Assembly (NCBI RefSeq): GCF_000807775.2
Contig: NZ_CP047385.1
Coordinates: 124,001-188,000, forward strand
From: Pandoraea fibrosis
GTDB lineage: Bacteria > Pseudomonadota > Gammaproteobacteria > Burkholderiales > Burkholderiaceae
Length of the DNA stretch: 64,000 bases
Direction of reading: 5' to 3'
How positions within the stretch are numbered: position 1 is the first letter of the stretch; every line of letters begins with the position of its first letter. The position numbers and the translations under genes were made by a program. The notes under the pieces were generated by a model. The model saw only the letters and a list, made by a program, of their open reading frames with translations, was not told the DNA's origin and ran no database searches. Shown piece after piece: positions 8,265 through 17,892 of the stretch.

Positions 8265-9302
8265 ATGGCGACTTCGTCCCGACGTCCCGAGAACCCAGCG
8301 GCCACTGCGAGCGGGGCGAAGCCATCCCGGGCGGCAGCCTCCACACCCTCCGCGCCTTCGTCCGGGGCGTCGATGTCCCCCGTGCCGCCGCTGCCTGCGC
8401 TGACGCTGCGTCAGGTGCAGTACTTCGTGGCGCTTGCGCATTCGCGCAGCTTCACACAGGCGGCACAGGCACTTTCGGTGACGCAGCCCGCACTCACGGC
8501 GGCCATTCGTCAGATCGAATTCCTGCTCGGTGGCCGGCTGTTCGAGCGCTCGGCACATCGCCTGACGCTGACCGAGGCCGGCACAACCATCCTGCCGCTC
8601 GCCGAACGTCTGCTCAACGCCGCCCGCGGGACCTTCGACGACATGAGCAGCACCTTCGCTTTGCAAGCGCAGACGGTGCGCATCGGCTTCATTCCGTCGG
8701 TAGCGGCACGTCTTCTGCCGGTGCTCGGCACGCTGCGCGAGGCGCATCCGAACGTGCGCTTCGCATTGTCGGACCTGCCGAACAGCGAACTCGTCGCGGC
8801 CCTTGCACGCGGTGAAATCGATCTCGGCGTCGGGGTTCGCGACGATGCCGACGAGGCCGGACACGCCGCCACTGCCGACGGCTTTCGTTGCGACGACCTG
8901 TTCGATGACGAGATCGTGCTCGTGGCGCGTCGCGACGATCCGCTCGCTCGCGCGGCATCGGTCACGTGGGCGCAACTCACCGAGCGCGACCTCGCGGTGT
9001 TCGTGCGGGGCAATGTCAGCGATTCTCTGCAACGCACGGGCGGGTCGCAAAATCTGCGGCTCGAACCGAAGTACCGCATGGAGTACACCGAGCCGCTTTA
9101 CGCGCTGGTGCGCAGCGGCCTTGCGCTCGCGATCCTGCCCAGGCTCTACACGCTGCATTTGCACGATCCGGCGCTCGTCGCCCTCGACGTCACGGCACCG
9201 CGTGTCACGCGCACCGTGGCGTTGATGTCGCTCGAAGGCAAGGAGCGGGGGCCGCAGGTCAGTGCCTGCCGCGACTGGATCGCAACGCATCTCGCCACGT
9301 GA
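8265..9302 (+). CDS. LysR-type regulator of the purine cluster
   Basis: 345 residues, about 40 longer than usual because of a low-complexity Ala/Ser/Pro-rich leader (residues 1-45). The true start could be the ATG of MSPVPPLPAL (8373, residue 37), which would give a standard-length protein. Winged helix-turn-helix around residues 48-105 (SFTQAAQALSVTQPALTAAI), then the effector-binding domain (VRIGFIPSVAARLLPVLGTL). It sits between the purine permease/deaminase unit (divergent) and the nucleoside hydrolase/porin unit (convergent) and is the obvious local regulator of one or both. The ligand is unknown; a purine or ureide is a reasonable guess. Confidence 0.8.
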   Translation: MATSSRRPENPAATASGAKPSRAAASTPSAPSSGASMSPVPPLPALTLRQVQYFVALAHSRSFTQAAQALSVTQPALTAAIRQIEFLLGGRLFERSAHRLTLTEAGTTILPLAERLLNAARGTFDDMSSTFALQAQTVRIGFIPSVAARLLPVLGTLREAHPNVRFALSDLPNSELVAALARGEIDLGVGVRDDADEAGHAATADGFRCDDLFDDEIVLVARRDDPLARAASVTWAQLTERDLAVFVRGNVSDSLQRTGGSQNLRLEPKYRMEYTEPLYALVRSGLALAILPRLYTLHLHDPALVALDVTAPRVTRTVALMSLEGKERGPQVSACRDWIATHLAT

Positions 9303-9326
9303 GGGGCCGCGTGCCCCCCGTCATGC

Positions 9327-9357
9327 AAAAACGCGGCGGCCATTCCCGGCCACCGCG
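9327..9357 (-). terminator. Terminator of the porin-nucleoside hydrolase unit
   Basis: On the minus strand a 10-bp GC-rich stem (arms 9348-9357 and 9332-9341, one G-U pair) is followed by five T residues (complement of 9327-9331), 42 bp after the nucleoside hydrolase stop codon. The plus strand has no T tract, so the direction is leftward. Confidence 0.75.
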
Positions 9358-9398
9358 CTGTCCCGGCGTCGACGTGACATGGTCATGTCATCGGCGAG

Positions 9399-10559
9399 TT
9401 ACGGCAAACGCGCAATACGTGCGAGCAACGTTTCGTAGAAGCGGTCGGCGTCCACATCGGTGATCCATGTGGCGTTCACGGCGCGCTTCGAGCGGCCGTT
9501 CCAGTCCACGACCGTCTCACCCAGTGTCAACTGACCTGTCGTTTCCACGGCAACGTTCACACGGCGGCCACCGAACATCGTGGGATCGACGAGATAGCCG
9601 ATGGTGCAGGGGTCGTACATCGGTGCGGATTCCACGCCGCGGCGTCCCTTCTGATACGCCACCTCGGCTGCGAGAATGTCGGCCACGATCGGACCGCAAC
9701 GATTCTTCAACGCGCGGAACGGCGCGACGCGCTCCGGCGTGATCGGTGCCTTCACGCAGACGTCGCGCGGCAAGACGGTCACGGGCACGCCCGCACCGAG
9801 CACGATGCTTGCGGCTTCCGGGTCGACATAGATGTTGAATTCGGCTGCCGGCGTGATGTTGCCGCGCTCGAACCACGCCCCCCCCATCAATACGATTTCG
9901 CGCAGGGCTTTGGTACCCTCCGGCGCGGCAGTCAGGGCGGTGGCGATGTTCGTCAACGGACCGAGCGCCACGAGTGTCACACTGCCCGGCGCCGCGGCGC
10001 GCAGGGTGTCGATCAGATACGTGACGGCGTGCTGCGGCGCCAGCGGGCCACGCGGCTCGTGCAGCGTCACGCCGTCGAGACCGGTGCGGCCGTGCACGTT
10101 CGCGGCAGTGATCAGCTCGCGCATGAGCGGCTTCGGGCAGCCGGCGTAGACCGGCAGCGTCCTGGTCTTGTCGGCCCAGTCGCGCACAATGCGCGCATTG
10201 CGCTCGGTCAGACTCAACGGCACGTTGCCGCCCACGGCGGTGAGCGCCTTCAGGTCGATCTGATCGTGAGCGCCCAGCGCGAAGAGGATGGCGATCGCGT
10301 CGTCCTGACCCGGATCGCAGTCGATGATGACGGTGCGGCGCGACGTGCCATCGGCCGCCAGACGCGCAGCACCTTCGGTCGAGGTGAGGTCTGCGAAGGC
10401 GCTGCGGGCACCGGTCGCGCCCAGCGTGGCGAGCGAGGCGGCGAGCGACGTGCGCAGGAAGTGACGACGCTTGCGAAGGTCCTGACGAGGCGAAGTGCCT
10501 GCGTCGGCGAGCGTGTTCCGTTCGTTCAGATTGGCCATGATGTCGAACTTGCTAGGCAT
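9399..10559 (-). CDS. Exported nucleoside hydrolase (inosine-uridine preferring family)
   Basis: 386 residues. The N-terminus carries a twin-arginine type signal: RKRRHFLRTSLAASLATLGA at about residues 29-48, so the enzyme should be exported folded to the periplasm. The mature domain begins with the calcium-binding signature IIDCDPGQDDAIAI (Asp80, Asp82, Asp86, Asp87). ALGPLTNIATAL, IVLMGGAWFERGN and EFNIYVDPEAA follow, all standard for IunH-like N-ribohydrolases that split nucleosides into base and ribose. It lies 20 bp after the porin gene and is probably co-transcribed. This suggests a route in which nucleosides cross the outer membrane, are hydrolysed in the periplasm, and bases enter by the nearby NCS2 permease. 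The start is uncertain; ATG at 10538 also works. Confidence 0.88.
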   Translation of the reverse strand: MPSKFDIMANLNERNTLADAGTSPRQDLRKRRHFLRTSLAASLATLGATGARSAFADLTSTEGAARLAADGTSRRTVIIDCDPGQDDAIAILFALGAHDQIDLKALTAVGGNVPLSLTERNARIVRDWADKTRTLPVYAGCPKPLMRELITAANVHGRTGLDGVTLHEPRGPLAPQHAVTYLIDTLRAAAPGSVTLVALGPLTNIATALTAAPEGTKALREIVLMGGAWFERGNITPAAEFNIYVDPEAASIVLGAGVPVTVLPRDVCVKAPITPERVAPFRALKNRCGPIVADILAAEVAYQKGRRGVESAPMYDPCTIGYLVDPTMFGGRRVNVAVETTGQLTLGETVVDWNGRSKRAVNATWITDVDADRFYETLLARIARLP

Positions 10560-10579
10560 GCATTAAGGAAGGCAACGCG

Positions 10580-11710
10580 TCAGAACGTGTGACGCATGCC
10601 CAGCGTCACGGCCATCTGGCGCTTGGTGCTCGACGCCGCGTAGCCGAAGAGTTGCGCGTATTGCGCGTCGCCGGCAGCTTGCTGGGCATTGAGCGTGAGC
10701 GCGACGTCCGTGCGCTTGGACAGCCAGTAGTCGGCCTGCAGGTTCACCTGATGCCACTGCGGACGCGTGTTGATCACATCGTACTTGCCCGACGTGAAAC
10801 CATACGCCGCACCGAGCACAAGCGCCGGCGTGACGTTGTAGTTCAGCGTCAGGTTGTAGTTTTGCAGATGCAGGTGCGACGCATCGAGGTACGTGTAGCG
10901 CACGTCCGAGAACATCGCGCCGATGAGCGCCGGGCCCCAGCGATAGAAGCCGCCCGTGGCGAAGATGCGTTGCTGGCTCGCGAAGACGTTCGCACGCGTG
11001 GCGCTCTTCGAGAAGATCAGCAGCGGACTGGCGTAATCGTTGGCGATGGCGCCGTCGTTGTTCGTGCCGCTGAACGGGTTGTTGTACTGCGCGTAGGCGG
11101 CATTCCAGTCGAAATCGGCGTACTTGTAGCCGAGGCCGAAGCTGTAGGCGTTGTTGTTGCGAAAGCCCGTCGCCGAGTTCGAGAAACCGTACTGCGCCGT
11201 GCCATGGAAGCCGCCGAGCGTCGGGCTCACCCACTTCACCGAGTTCTGCATGCGGATATCGTTGTACCCGTTGTCGTTGTCGCCGATGTTCACGCCGTTG
11301 CTCGAAATGATGATCGGGCCGACGTAATCGTGAATGGTGTCGTACTGACGACCCAACGTGAATGTGCCCCACGACTTGTCCGACAGACCGACGAACGACT
11401 GACGGCCGAAGGCGCGGCCGTTCTGGGCGCCGGTGCCGTTCATGATGTTGAAGCCGGCTTCGAGCGTGAAGATGGCCTTGGTGCCGTTACCGAGATCTTC
11501 CGAACCGCGGAAACCCCAGCGCGGATTCTGGTTGGTGCCCGAGAGCGCCTGCCATGTCTTGTTGCCACCTTGATTACTCACGTAGCCCACACCGCCCGAA
11601 ATCAGGCCGTAAATGGTGACGTTGCTTTGTGCATGCGCGGTAGTCGCAGCAAGGCCCATGGCGGCGCATGCGCCGGCAAGGCCCAGACGGGCCAGAATCG
11701 TGGTCTTCAT
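10580..11710 (-). CDS. Outer-membrane porin (OmpC/gram-negative porin family)
   Basis: 376 residues. Signal peptide at residues 1-27 (ending TTAHAQ), then the porin start SNVTIYGLISGGVGYVSNQ and the PRWGFRGSEDLGNGTKAIFTLE segment. GQQSF-type FGRQSFVGLSD and QYDTIHDYVG belong to the first barrel strands and loop 3. The C-terminal strand QMAVTLGMRHTF ends in Phe, the recognition signal for BAM assembly. A 16-strand trimeric barrel is expected from the family. Because it is first in a unit with the exported nucleoside hydrolase, it may favour nucleosides, although such porins are often general. The upstream region is strikingly AT-rich and contains an inverted repeat at 11826-11848. Confidence 0.9.
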   Translation of the reverse strand: MKTTILARLGLAGACAAMGLAATTAHAQSNVTIYGLISGGVGYVSNQGGNKTWQALSGTNQNPRWGFRGSEDLGNGTKAIFTLEAGFNIMNGTGAQNGRAFGRQSFVGLSDKSWGTFTLGRQYDTIHDYVGPIIISSNGVNIGDNDNGYNDIRMQNSVKWVSPTLGGFHGTAQYGFSNSATGFRNNNAYSFGLGYKYADFDWNAAYAQYNNPFSGTNNDGAIANDYASPLLIFSKSATRANVFASQQRIFATGGFYRWGPALIGAMFSDVRYTYLDASHLHLQNYNLTLNYNVTPALVLGAAYGFTSGKYDVINTRPQWHQVNLQADYWLSKRTDVALTLNAQQAAGDAQYAQLFGYAASSTKRQMAVTLGMRHTF

Positions 11711-11825
11711 GAGGTGTGGCGTTCTCTAAGATATTCGGGAAGCATCTGCGCGCTTGCGAGAGACGGCGCGGCTGCGACCGAACTATAGGGAACGAGGTTG
11801 TATAAATATAATTTTGATTTTTTAT

Positions 11826-11848
11826 ATATCGATAAATTGAATCGATAT
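11826..11848. promoter_or_regulatory. Inverted repeat upstream of the porin gene
   Basis: ATATCGAT (11826-11833), seven bases, then ATCGATAT (11841-11848), a perfect 8-bp inverted repeat. It lies 116-138 bp upstream of the porin start, inside an AT-rich stretch (about 11795-11850) that is the likely promoter region. Candidate site for the LysR regulator at 8265 or another repressor; no direct evidence of binding. Confidence 0.45.
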
Positions 11849-11984
11849 TAGCGGCGAAGCCGCATGGCGTCTTGCGAGGCTGGAGGCTGGGCGAGGGTTG
11901 CGTTGCATCGTCGGCGTTGCGCCGGGCAGACACCGATCCGATGGACGGTGTCTGCGGGAGGGCTGCGGGCAGTGCGTCAGTGCA

Positions 11985-13262
11985 TCAATGCGTGCGCGCG
12001 AGCAGTACAGGGGCTTGTGCGATCAGATACAGCACCGCCCCGATCAGACCCCCCACGAGGGTGCCGTTGATGCGGATGTATTGCAGATCCTGCCCCACGC
12101 TCAGGCGGATCTGCCGGGACAGATGTTCGGCATTCCAGCCATGCACCGTCGCACGGATATGATCCGTCACGAAGTCGGCAAAGCCCGGCGCCATGCGTTC
12201 GGCGGCGTCGAGCAACTGCGCGTCGAGGGCCTTGCGAAGCGATTCGCTGCGCGCCAGCTCCTGACCGATCCATGCGGCCGCACCGGTGATCCTGGCGCCG
12301 ATTACCGAGTCAACGCGCGCGAGATCGCGCTTCACCCAGCTTCGCCATTCGTTCCACAGGCCGCCCACATACGCGTTCAACGCCGTATCGCCCTTGAGCT
12401 GCGTTTTGAACGCGTCGAGCTTCGCCTGAAAATCGGCATCGTGCTTCAATCGGTCGATCAGTCCCGCGACCGCGCGATCGAACGCCTGACGGAGTTGATG
12501 CGATTCGTCGGCCTCCATTTGCGCGAGAAGACGGGTGACGGCGGCCGAGATCATGTCCGATCCCTTGTTGCCCAGCCACTCCGATGGCAACACTTTCTCC
12601 TTCTTCGGATGATCGGTTTTGAGCCAGTCGACGATGCGTGCCGAGATGAATTCGCGCGTCTGCGGCTCGTTGAGCAGTTCGACGAGGTAGTCCAGCGTTT
12701 CGTCGAGCAGGGCCTGATGGCGGCCGTCGCGGGTCAGCGTATCGAGAATGGCCGCGGCCGATTGCGACAAGTCCAGCCGGTCGATCATGGTGTCGAGCGC
12801 GCGGCGGATGAAAGCCTGCACGTTGCGCTCGTCCATCACGTCGAGCACACCGCCCGCCACCTTCACCAGCACCGCACTGAGTTGACGCGTGTTCTCGTGC
12901 GAGCCGAGCCAGTGCGAGACGGCGTCGGCCGGATTTTGCTGCTGAATGAGCCGAACGACTGACGGGGTGTCGAGAAACTTCTCGCGCACGAAGCGCGCAA
13001 GGCCGTCGCCGAGGGCGTCTTTCTTGCGAATCAGGATGTTCGTATGACGAGAGAGGCCGGGGATCGGAATGCGCCGGAACAGCGCTTCGACCGCGAACCA
13101 GTCGGCCAGGCCGCCGACCATGGCGGCTTCCGCCGCCGCGCGAATCCAGCCGGTGACGAAGTGCTCCGGCATGAAAAGCGTGGCGATAAAGATCGCCAGC
13201 GCGACCAGAAGGAAGGACAGGGCACGCCGTTCGGCGCGTTGCAGGGCGAGTGCGGGGTCCAT
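11985..13262 (-). CDS. DUF445 family membrane protein (YjiN-like)
   Basis: 425 residues. One or two N-terminal membrane segments (ALSFLLVALAIFIATLFMP and the following VTGWIRAAAEAAMVGGLADW) are followed by the family hallmark VGGLADWFAVEALFRR and then a long, mainly helical region. A final hydrophobic helix (INGTLVGGLIGAVLYLIAQA) lies near the C-terminus. The pattern is characteristic of DUF445 proteins, whose function is not established. It is monocistronic: the next gene downstream is a terminated porin on the same strand, and upstream is glcB with its own terminator at 13289-13318. Confidence 0.85.
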   Translation of the reverse strand: MDPALALQRAERRALSFLLVALAIFIATLFMPEHFVTGWIRAAAEAAMVGGLADWFAVEALFRRIPIPGLSRHTNILIRKKDALGDGLARFVREKFLDTPSVVRLIQQQNPADAVSHWLGSHENTRQLSAVLVKVAGGVLDVMDERNVQAFIRRALDTMIDRLDLSQSAAAILDTLTRDGRHQALLDETLDYLVELLNEPQTREFISARIVDWLKTDHPKKEKVLPSEWLGNKGSDMISAAVTRLLAQMEADESHQLRQAFDRAVAGLIDRLKHDADFQAKLDAFKTQLKGDTALNAYVGGLWNEWRSWVKRDLARVDSVIGARITGAAAWIGQELARSESLRKALDAQLLDAAERMAPGFADFVTDHIRATVHGWNAEHLSRQIRLSVGQDLQYIRINGTLVGGLIGAVLYLIAQAPVLLARTH

Positions 13263-13288
13263 GCGCGGCCGGCTCCTGAAAATGCAAA

Positions 13289-13318
13289 GACGCCCGACAG
13301 GTTACCCCGTCGGGCGTC
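13289..13318 (-). terminator. Terminator after glcB
   Basis: GACGCCCGAC (13289-13298) pairs perfectly with GTCGGGCGTC (13309-13318). Reading leftward, the stem is followed by a T-rich stretch (TCTTTGCATTTT), a moderately strong intrinsic terminator for glcB. Confidence 0.65.
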
Positions 13319-13384
13319 CGATGATAAGTCTTGTGCTGCCTGACCTATCGCGGGTCGATCTTCCGAGGCGATGGCCTCAGGCGA

Positions 13385-15565
13385 TTATCCGCGTTGCTTC
13401 GCCTTCAGTTCGAGACGGTACTTGTGCAGCAGCGGCTCGGTGTAGCCGTTGGGCTGCGTCAGTCCTTCGAACACCAGCGCGCTGGCGGCCTTGAATGCCA
13501 GCGAGTCGTCGAAGTTGGGCGCCATCGGACGATACTGCTTGTCGCCCGCATTCTGCTTGTCGACCACGGCGGCCATGCGCTTGAGCGTTTCTTCGACCTG
13601 CTCGCGCGTAATCACGCCATGGCGCAGCCAGTTCGCCAGATGCTGGCTCGAGATACGCAACGTGGCGCGGTCTTCCATCAGGCCGATATCGTTGATGTCC
13701 GGCACCTTCGAGCAGCCGACACCCTGATCGATCCAGCGAACGACGTAGCCCAGAATGCCTTGCGCGTTGTTCTCGATCTCCTTGCGGATTTCATCGGCGC
13801 TCCATTCGGCCTTGGCCACGACCGGCACCGTCAGCAGACCCGTGAGCAGCGTGTCGCGTTCCTTGGCGTAATCGATCTTCTCGAGTTCCTGCTGGACGGC
13901 CTGCACGTCGACCATGTGGTAATGCAGCGCGTGCAGCGTGGCGGCGGTCGGCGACGGCACCCAGGCGGTGTTCGCCCCGGCCTTCGGATGTGCGATCTTC
14001 TGCTCGAGCATGGCGTGCATCAGGTCCGGCATGGCCCACATGCCCTTGCCGATCTGTGCGCGGCCACGCAGGCCGGCGGCCAGACCCACGAGCACGTTGC
14101 TCTTCTCGTAGGCGGTGATCCACGCCGACGACTTCATGTCGCCCTTGCGCATCATCGGACCGGCTTCCATCGCGGTGTGCATTTCGTCGCCCGTGCGATC
14201 GAGGAAGCCCGTGTTGATGAAGGCGACGCGCGACGCGGCAGCGGCGATACAGGCCGAGAGGTTCACGCTGGTGCGGCGCTCCTCGTCCATGATGCCCATC
14301 TTGAGCGTGTTGCGCGGCAGGCTGTACAGGTCTTCGATGCGGCCGAACAGTTCGTCGGCGAACGCGACCTCGGCCGGGCCGTGCATCTTCGGCTTGACGA
14401 TGTAGATCGAGCCGGTGCGCGAGTTCAGTTGATGCTTGCGATCGTGCAGCGAGGCGAGCACCGTGACCACACCGTCGAGAATGCCTTCCGGAATCTCGCG
14501 GCCTTCGCGATCCGTGATCGCCGGGTTGGTCATCAGATGGCCGACGTTGCGAATGAACAGCAGCGAGCGGCCATGCAGCTTCACCGGCTTGCCATCGGCA
14601 CCGGTGTACTCGCGGTCGGCGTTCAGACGGCGCGTGAAAGACTTGCCGCCCTTCGTGACTTCTTCCGTCAGCGTGCCTTGCATCAGGCCGAGCCAGTTGC
14701 GGTACAGGTCGACCTTGTCGTCGGCGTCCACGGCGGCGACCGAGTCTTCGCAGTCGATGATGGTCGTCACCGCGGCTTCGACGAGCACGTCCTTGATATG
14801 GGCCGCGTCGGTCTTGCCGATCGGGTGCGAGGCGTCGAACTGGATCTCGAAGTGCAGACCGTTGTGCTTGAGCAGCACGGCCGTCGGTGCGGCGGCGTCG
14901 CCCTGATAGCCGATGAACTGCGCCGGCGTTGCCAGTGCGGTCTTGCCGTTCCTGGTCGTGACCACGAGCTTGCCGTTCTCGACGCTGTAGCCGGTGGCGT
15001 CCTTGTGCGAGCCGTCGGCCAGCGGGGCGGCCTGATCGAGGAAGCCACGCGCGAAGGCGATCACGAGTTCGCCGCGCTTCGGGTTGTAGCCGGTGCCCTT
15101 CTCGGCGCCTCCCGTCTCGGGGATGGCGTCGGTGCCGTAGAGCGCGTCGTACAGGCTGCCCCAGCGTGCGTTCGCCGCATTCAGGGCGTAGCGGGCGTTG
15201 GAGAGCGGCACGACGAGCTGCGGGCCGGCCTGTTCGGCGATCTCGTAGTCGACGTTGGCGGTGGTGGCCTTCACGCTGGCGGGCGCGGGCAGCAGATAAC
15301 CGATCTTTTCGAGGAACGCGCGATAGGCGGCGGCGTCGGCAATCGGGCCCGGGTTGGCGCGGTGCCAGCCATCGAGCTCACTTTGCAGGCGGTCGCGCTC
15401 GGCGAGCAGGGCGCGGTTCTTCGGTGCGAGGTCGTGGACGATGGCGTCGAAGCCTTTCCAGAACGCGTCGACATCGACGCCGGTGCCCGGAAGGGCTTCC
15501 TTTTCGATGAACGCGATCAGATTGTCTGCGACCTTCAGGCCGCCACGCTGGGAAGTGGAAGTCAT
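13385..15565 (-). CDS. glcB: Malate synthase G
   Basis: 726 residues from the ATG at 15565 ([15 protein letters not shown]), matching the usual 720-730; a longer frame upstream would add 24 residues without support. It condenses glyoxylate with acetyl-CoA to malate in the cytosol, as in the glyoxylate shunt or glycolate use. Family blocks are clear: [37 protein letters not shown] and [20 protein letters not shown] followed by [20 protein letters not shown]. The acidic and arginine residues that bind Mg and glyoxylate lie within these blocks. Isocitrate lyase and glc genes are not adjacent. A palindrome at 15682-15693 in the upstream region may be its operator. Confidence 0.96.
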   Translation of the reverse strand: MTSTSQRGGLKVADNLIAFIEKEALPGTGVDVDAFWKGFDAIVHDLAPKNRALLAERDRLQSELDGWHRANPGPIADAAAYRAFLEKIGYLLPAPASVKATTANVDYEIAEQAGPQLVVPLSNARYALNAANARWGSLYDALYGTDAIPETGGAEKGTGYNPKRGELVIAFARGFLDQAAPLADGSHKDATGYSVENGKLVVTTRNGKTALATPAQFIGYQGDAAAPTAVLLKHNGLHFEIQFDASHPIGKTDAAHIKDVLVEAAVTTIIDCEDSVAAVDADDKVDLYRNWLGLMQGTLTEEVTKGGKSFTRRLNADREYTGADGKPVKLHGRSLLFIRNVGHLMTNPAITDREGREIPEGILDGVVTVLASLHDRKHQLNSRTGSIYIVKPKMHGPAEVAFADELFGRIEDLYSLPRNTLKMGIMDEERRTSVNLSACIAAAASRVAFINTGFLDRTGDEMHTAMEAGPMMRKGDMKSSAWITAYEKSNVLVGLAAGLRGRAQIGKGMWAMPDLMHAMLEQKIAHPKAGANTAWVPSPTAATLHALHYHMVDVQAVQQELEKIDYAKERDTLLTGLLTVPVVAKAEWSADEIRKEIENNAQGILGYVVRWIDQGVGCSKVPDINDIGLMEDRATLRISSQHLANWLRHGVITREQVEETLKRMAAVVDKQNAGDKQYRPMAPNFDDSLAFKAASALVFEGLTQPNGYTEPLLHKYRLELKAKQRG

Positions 15566-16058
15566 GATGCTGTACTCGAGTTTGAAAACCTGGTTGACGC
15601 GATGTCGTCTGGTCACCCGATGTTCGCTCCGGCGCACAAATCACCGGAAAGGGGGGCGGGAGGACAGACGATAAGGGGCAGTCTTATATAAGAGTCTGAG
15701 TGTAATCTTTCTCCGGGCGATCGGAAACCCGTGAATGCGAGCCTTGAGACCCCCGTAGCTTATAGGTGGCATAAGGGTTGGCGTATGACGTCGGCGCCAT
15801 AAGGCTTTGCGCCCGGGGCCAATTTTTTTGCGTGCGGTTGCAGCATTCGGTATGACGTTTCACTTCATGAGAAACGCGCAGGCGGCGATGCGAAGGGCCT
15901 GGCCTGCAATGAGTGCCGGAGGGAGGGAAGGCGCGAGACGAGGCGCCGGGTACACTCCTCGTCTGTACCGAATGCGCGCGGTGCGCCCCGTTGTGTGTTC
16001 GGTCGTGTGCCAGAGACGGGCCATTCCCTCGAAACCATCTGCCCAGGAGGCATGAGTC
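15566..16058. promoter_or_regulatory. glcB-pepE divergent region with palindrome
   Basis: 493 bp without a convincing gene. It contains a perfect 12-bp palindrome, TCTTATATAAGA, at 15682-15693, about 117 bp upstream of the glcB start and embedded in otherwise GC-rich DNA. This is a good candidate operator or promoter core for glcB. The right part (about 15800-16040) leads to pepE and has no distinctive structure that I can see. Confidence 0.45.
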
Positions 16059-16772
16059 GTGAAACAGATACTGATGATGAGCAGCTCCCGCAAGGGCAAC
16101 CTGGGCTTTCTGGCGCACGCCGACGATCAGGTGCATGCAGTGCTCCGGGGGCGCGTGAAAAGTGTCCTCTTCGTGCCATACGCCGGGGGCATCACCTTCA
16201 GCTATGACGAGTACGAAGCGCGCGTGAAGCCGACGTTCGACCGGTTGGGTTACGTGCTCGAGTCGATCCATCACCACAAGGATGCGCGCGCGGCGATCGA
16301 ACAGGCGCAGGCGGTGGTGGTGGGCGGCGGCAACACGTTCGCGCTACTCGATCGCATGTACAACGCGGGTATCGTGGGCCTGCTGCGCGAGCGTGTGAAC
16401 GCCGGCATGCCGTATGTGGGATGGAGTGCGGGCGCGAACGTCGTCTGCCCGACCATTCGCACGACCAACGACATGCCGATCGTCGAGCCGCCGACGCTCA
16501 AGGCGCTCAATCTGATTCCGTTTCAGGTGAATCCGCACTTCATCAGCGGCAAGCCGGCGGGGCACAACGGGGAATCGCGCGAGGAACGTCTGGCGGAGTA
16601 TCTGGCGATCAATCCGGACGAGAGCGTTGTCGCTATCCCCGAAGGCACGGCACTTCACGTGCAGGGAGAGAACGCGACGGTGCTCGGCGAGTTCGACGCG
16701 CTGCATTTCAGGCAAGGTGGCGCGGTCGACAAGATTCCGACGGGCCATACGTTTGCGCTGGCATCGATTTGA
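16059..16772 (+). CDS. pepE: Peptidase E (alpha-aspartyl dipeptidase, S51)
   Basis: 237 residues from a GTG start, chosen because a perfect AGGAGG (16045-16050) lies eight bases upstream; a nearby ATG at 16052 is out of frame. The product is a cytosolic serine peptidase that removes N-terminal aspartate from Asp-X dipeptides. The nucleophile elbow GWSAGANV (Ser123) and NPHFISGKPAGH (His160) are visible. The third catalytic residue is probably Asp138 (TNDMPI). The AVVVGGGNTFALL loop is also typical. It is monocistronic, divergent from glcB. Confidence 0.92.
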   Translation: MKQILMMSSSRKGNLGFLAHADDQVHAVLRGRVKSVLFVPYAGGITFSYDEYEARVKPTFDRLGYVLESIHHHKDARAAIEQAQAVVVGGGNTFALLDRMYNAGIVGLLRERVNAGMPYVGWSAGANVVCPTIRTTNDMPIVEPPTLKALNLIPFQVNPHFISGKPAGHNGESREERLAEYLAINPDESVVAIPEGTALHVQGENATVLGEFDALHFRQGGAVDKIPTGHTFALASI

Positions 16773-16981
16773 GCGAAACACATTCGGTGGACGCTGCCGT
16801 GAGAGATTGCTCGTCCGCAAATTCTGAAATCTGACTTTTCGCACCGAATCGTATTCTGCCGGTGAGCTTGCGCTGGCAGAATGCGAGGTCAAATTGGGTG
16901 CGCTTTCCCCCGGGGCGTGAGATGCGATGACGTAAGCGGGCGCGCTTTGCCTGTGTCGTCGGAACGTTCAGCGGAGGGGAG

Positions 16982-17890
16982 ATGGCAGGAAAGCACGCGC
17001 GTTACGGGCCCGAGGCCTGTGCACTGTTCGCAGCGCTATTGAACGGCACGATCGGCGTACTGACGCGGGTCGGATTCGATCAAGGGGCCACCCCCGCGCT
17101 GATCGCCTTCTGGAAGTGCTTCGGCGCGTTCCTGTTGGTTTGCACACTCTGTGCATGTCGCCCGCAGCTACGTGCGCAGACGGTTGGCCTCGCCCGTCGC
17201 TGGCCACAATTCGCGTGCCTCTCGCTTCTGGGTATCTTTGGTCTCTATTACTTCGAGACGAAAGCATTCGCGCACGCATCGGTCCCACTGGTTTCGTTCC
17301 TCACTTATGCCGCAGGCGGGGCCACAATTGCGCTGTCCGGTCTGTGTCTCGGCGAAAAGGTCACGCGACAGAAACTCGGCGCCTTTGCGGCGATCGTTGC
17401 CGGCGTTGGCCTGATGAGTGTGTTCGAGCACGGCGTCACCGGCAGTCTGTCCGGCATGGGGCTCGCTTTGATGGGCGGGTGCGGCTATGCGCTGTTCATT
17501 TTTCTTTCCAAGGGGTTCCGGATCGGCTCGGGATTACCGCAGCTCGTCTGGCTTTTCGGATTCGGAAGTGTTTTCTTGCTCACGCCGCTCGTGCGTGAGG
17601 GCTTCGCCATCCCCGAGGGGGCCATGTGGGCGACCATCTGCGCGCTTGTCTTGCTGCCGACGATCGGCGGCTTCTATTTCACGACGCGCGCGGTAGAGGG
17701 CGGACAAGCCAGCAAAGTGCAGATCATCGAGACCAGTGATCCGCTATTTGCCACGGTCTTCGGATTCTTGCTGTTAGGGGATCGATTGAGTGTTGCCGGG
17801 TTGCTTGGCGCCGGCTTCATTGCAGCAGGCCTGCTGATTGCAGTCTGGCATCGACCGTCCCCCGATCTGGCGAGGGCGTCCGCCGAGTGA
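16982..17890 (+). CDS. EamA/DMT-family transporter
   Basis: 302 residues with about ten membrane helices in two EamA repeats. The first repeat covers roughly residues 10-135 and ends with LGAFAAIVAGVGLMS; the second ends with LLGAGFIAAGLLIAVWH. Start ATG is preceded by AGCGGAGGGGAG, a strong ribosome site. Members export amino acids or other metabolites, or import metabolites; the substrate cannot be told here. The gene stands alone, convergent with the small gene at 18000-18422. Confidence 0.82.
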   Translation: MAGKHARYGPEACALFAALLNGTIGVLTRVGFDQGATPALIAFWKCFGAFLLVCTLCACRPQLRAQTVGLARRWPQFACLSLLGIFGLYYFETKAFAHASVPLVSFLTYAAGGATIALSGLCLGEKVTRQKLGAFAAIVAGVGLMSVFEHGVTGSLSGMGLALMGGCGYALFIFLSKGFRIGSGLPQLVWLFGFGSVFLLTPLVREGFAIPEGAMWATICALVLLPTIGGFYFTTRAVEGGQASKVQIIETSDPLFATVFGFLLLGDRLSVAGLLGAGFIAAGLLIAVWHRPSPDLARASAE

Positions 17891-17892
17891 CC

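Noticed and set aside
13331..15691. A 786-codon open frame on the plus strand opposite glcB
   Set aside because: Antisense frame created by the high third-position GC of glcB. The minus strand product matches malate synthase G throughout; the plus product has low-complexity Arg/Val/Gly composition and no recognisable domain.
15684..16277. 197-codon minus-strand frame over the glcB-pepE gap and the start of pepE
   Set aside because: It covers the beginning of pepE in antisense, has irregular composition and no domain.
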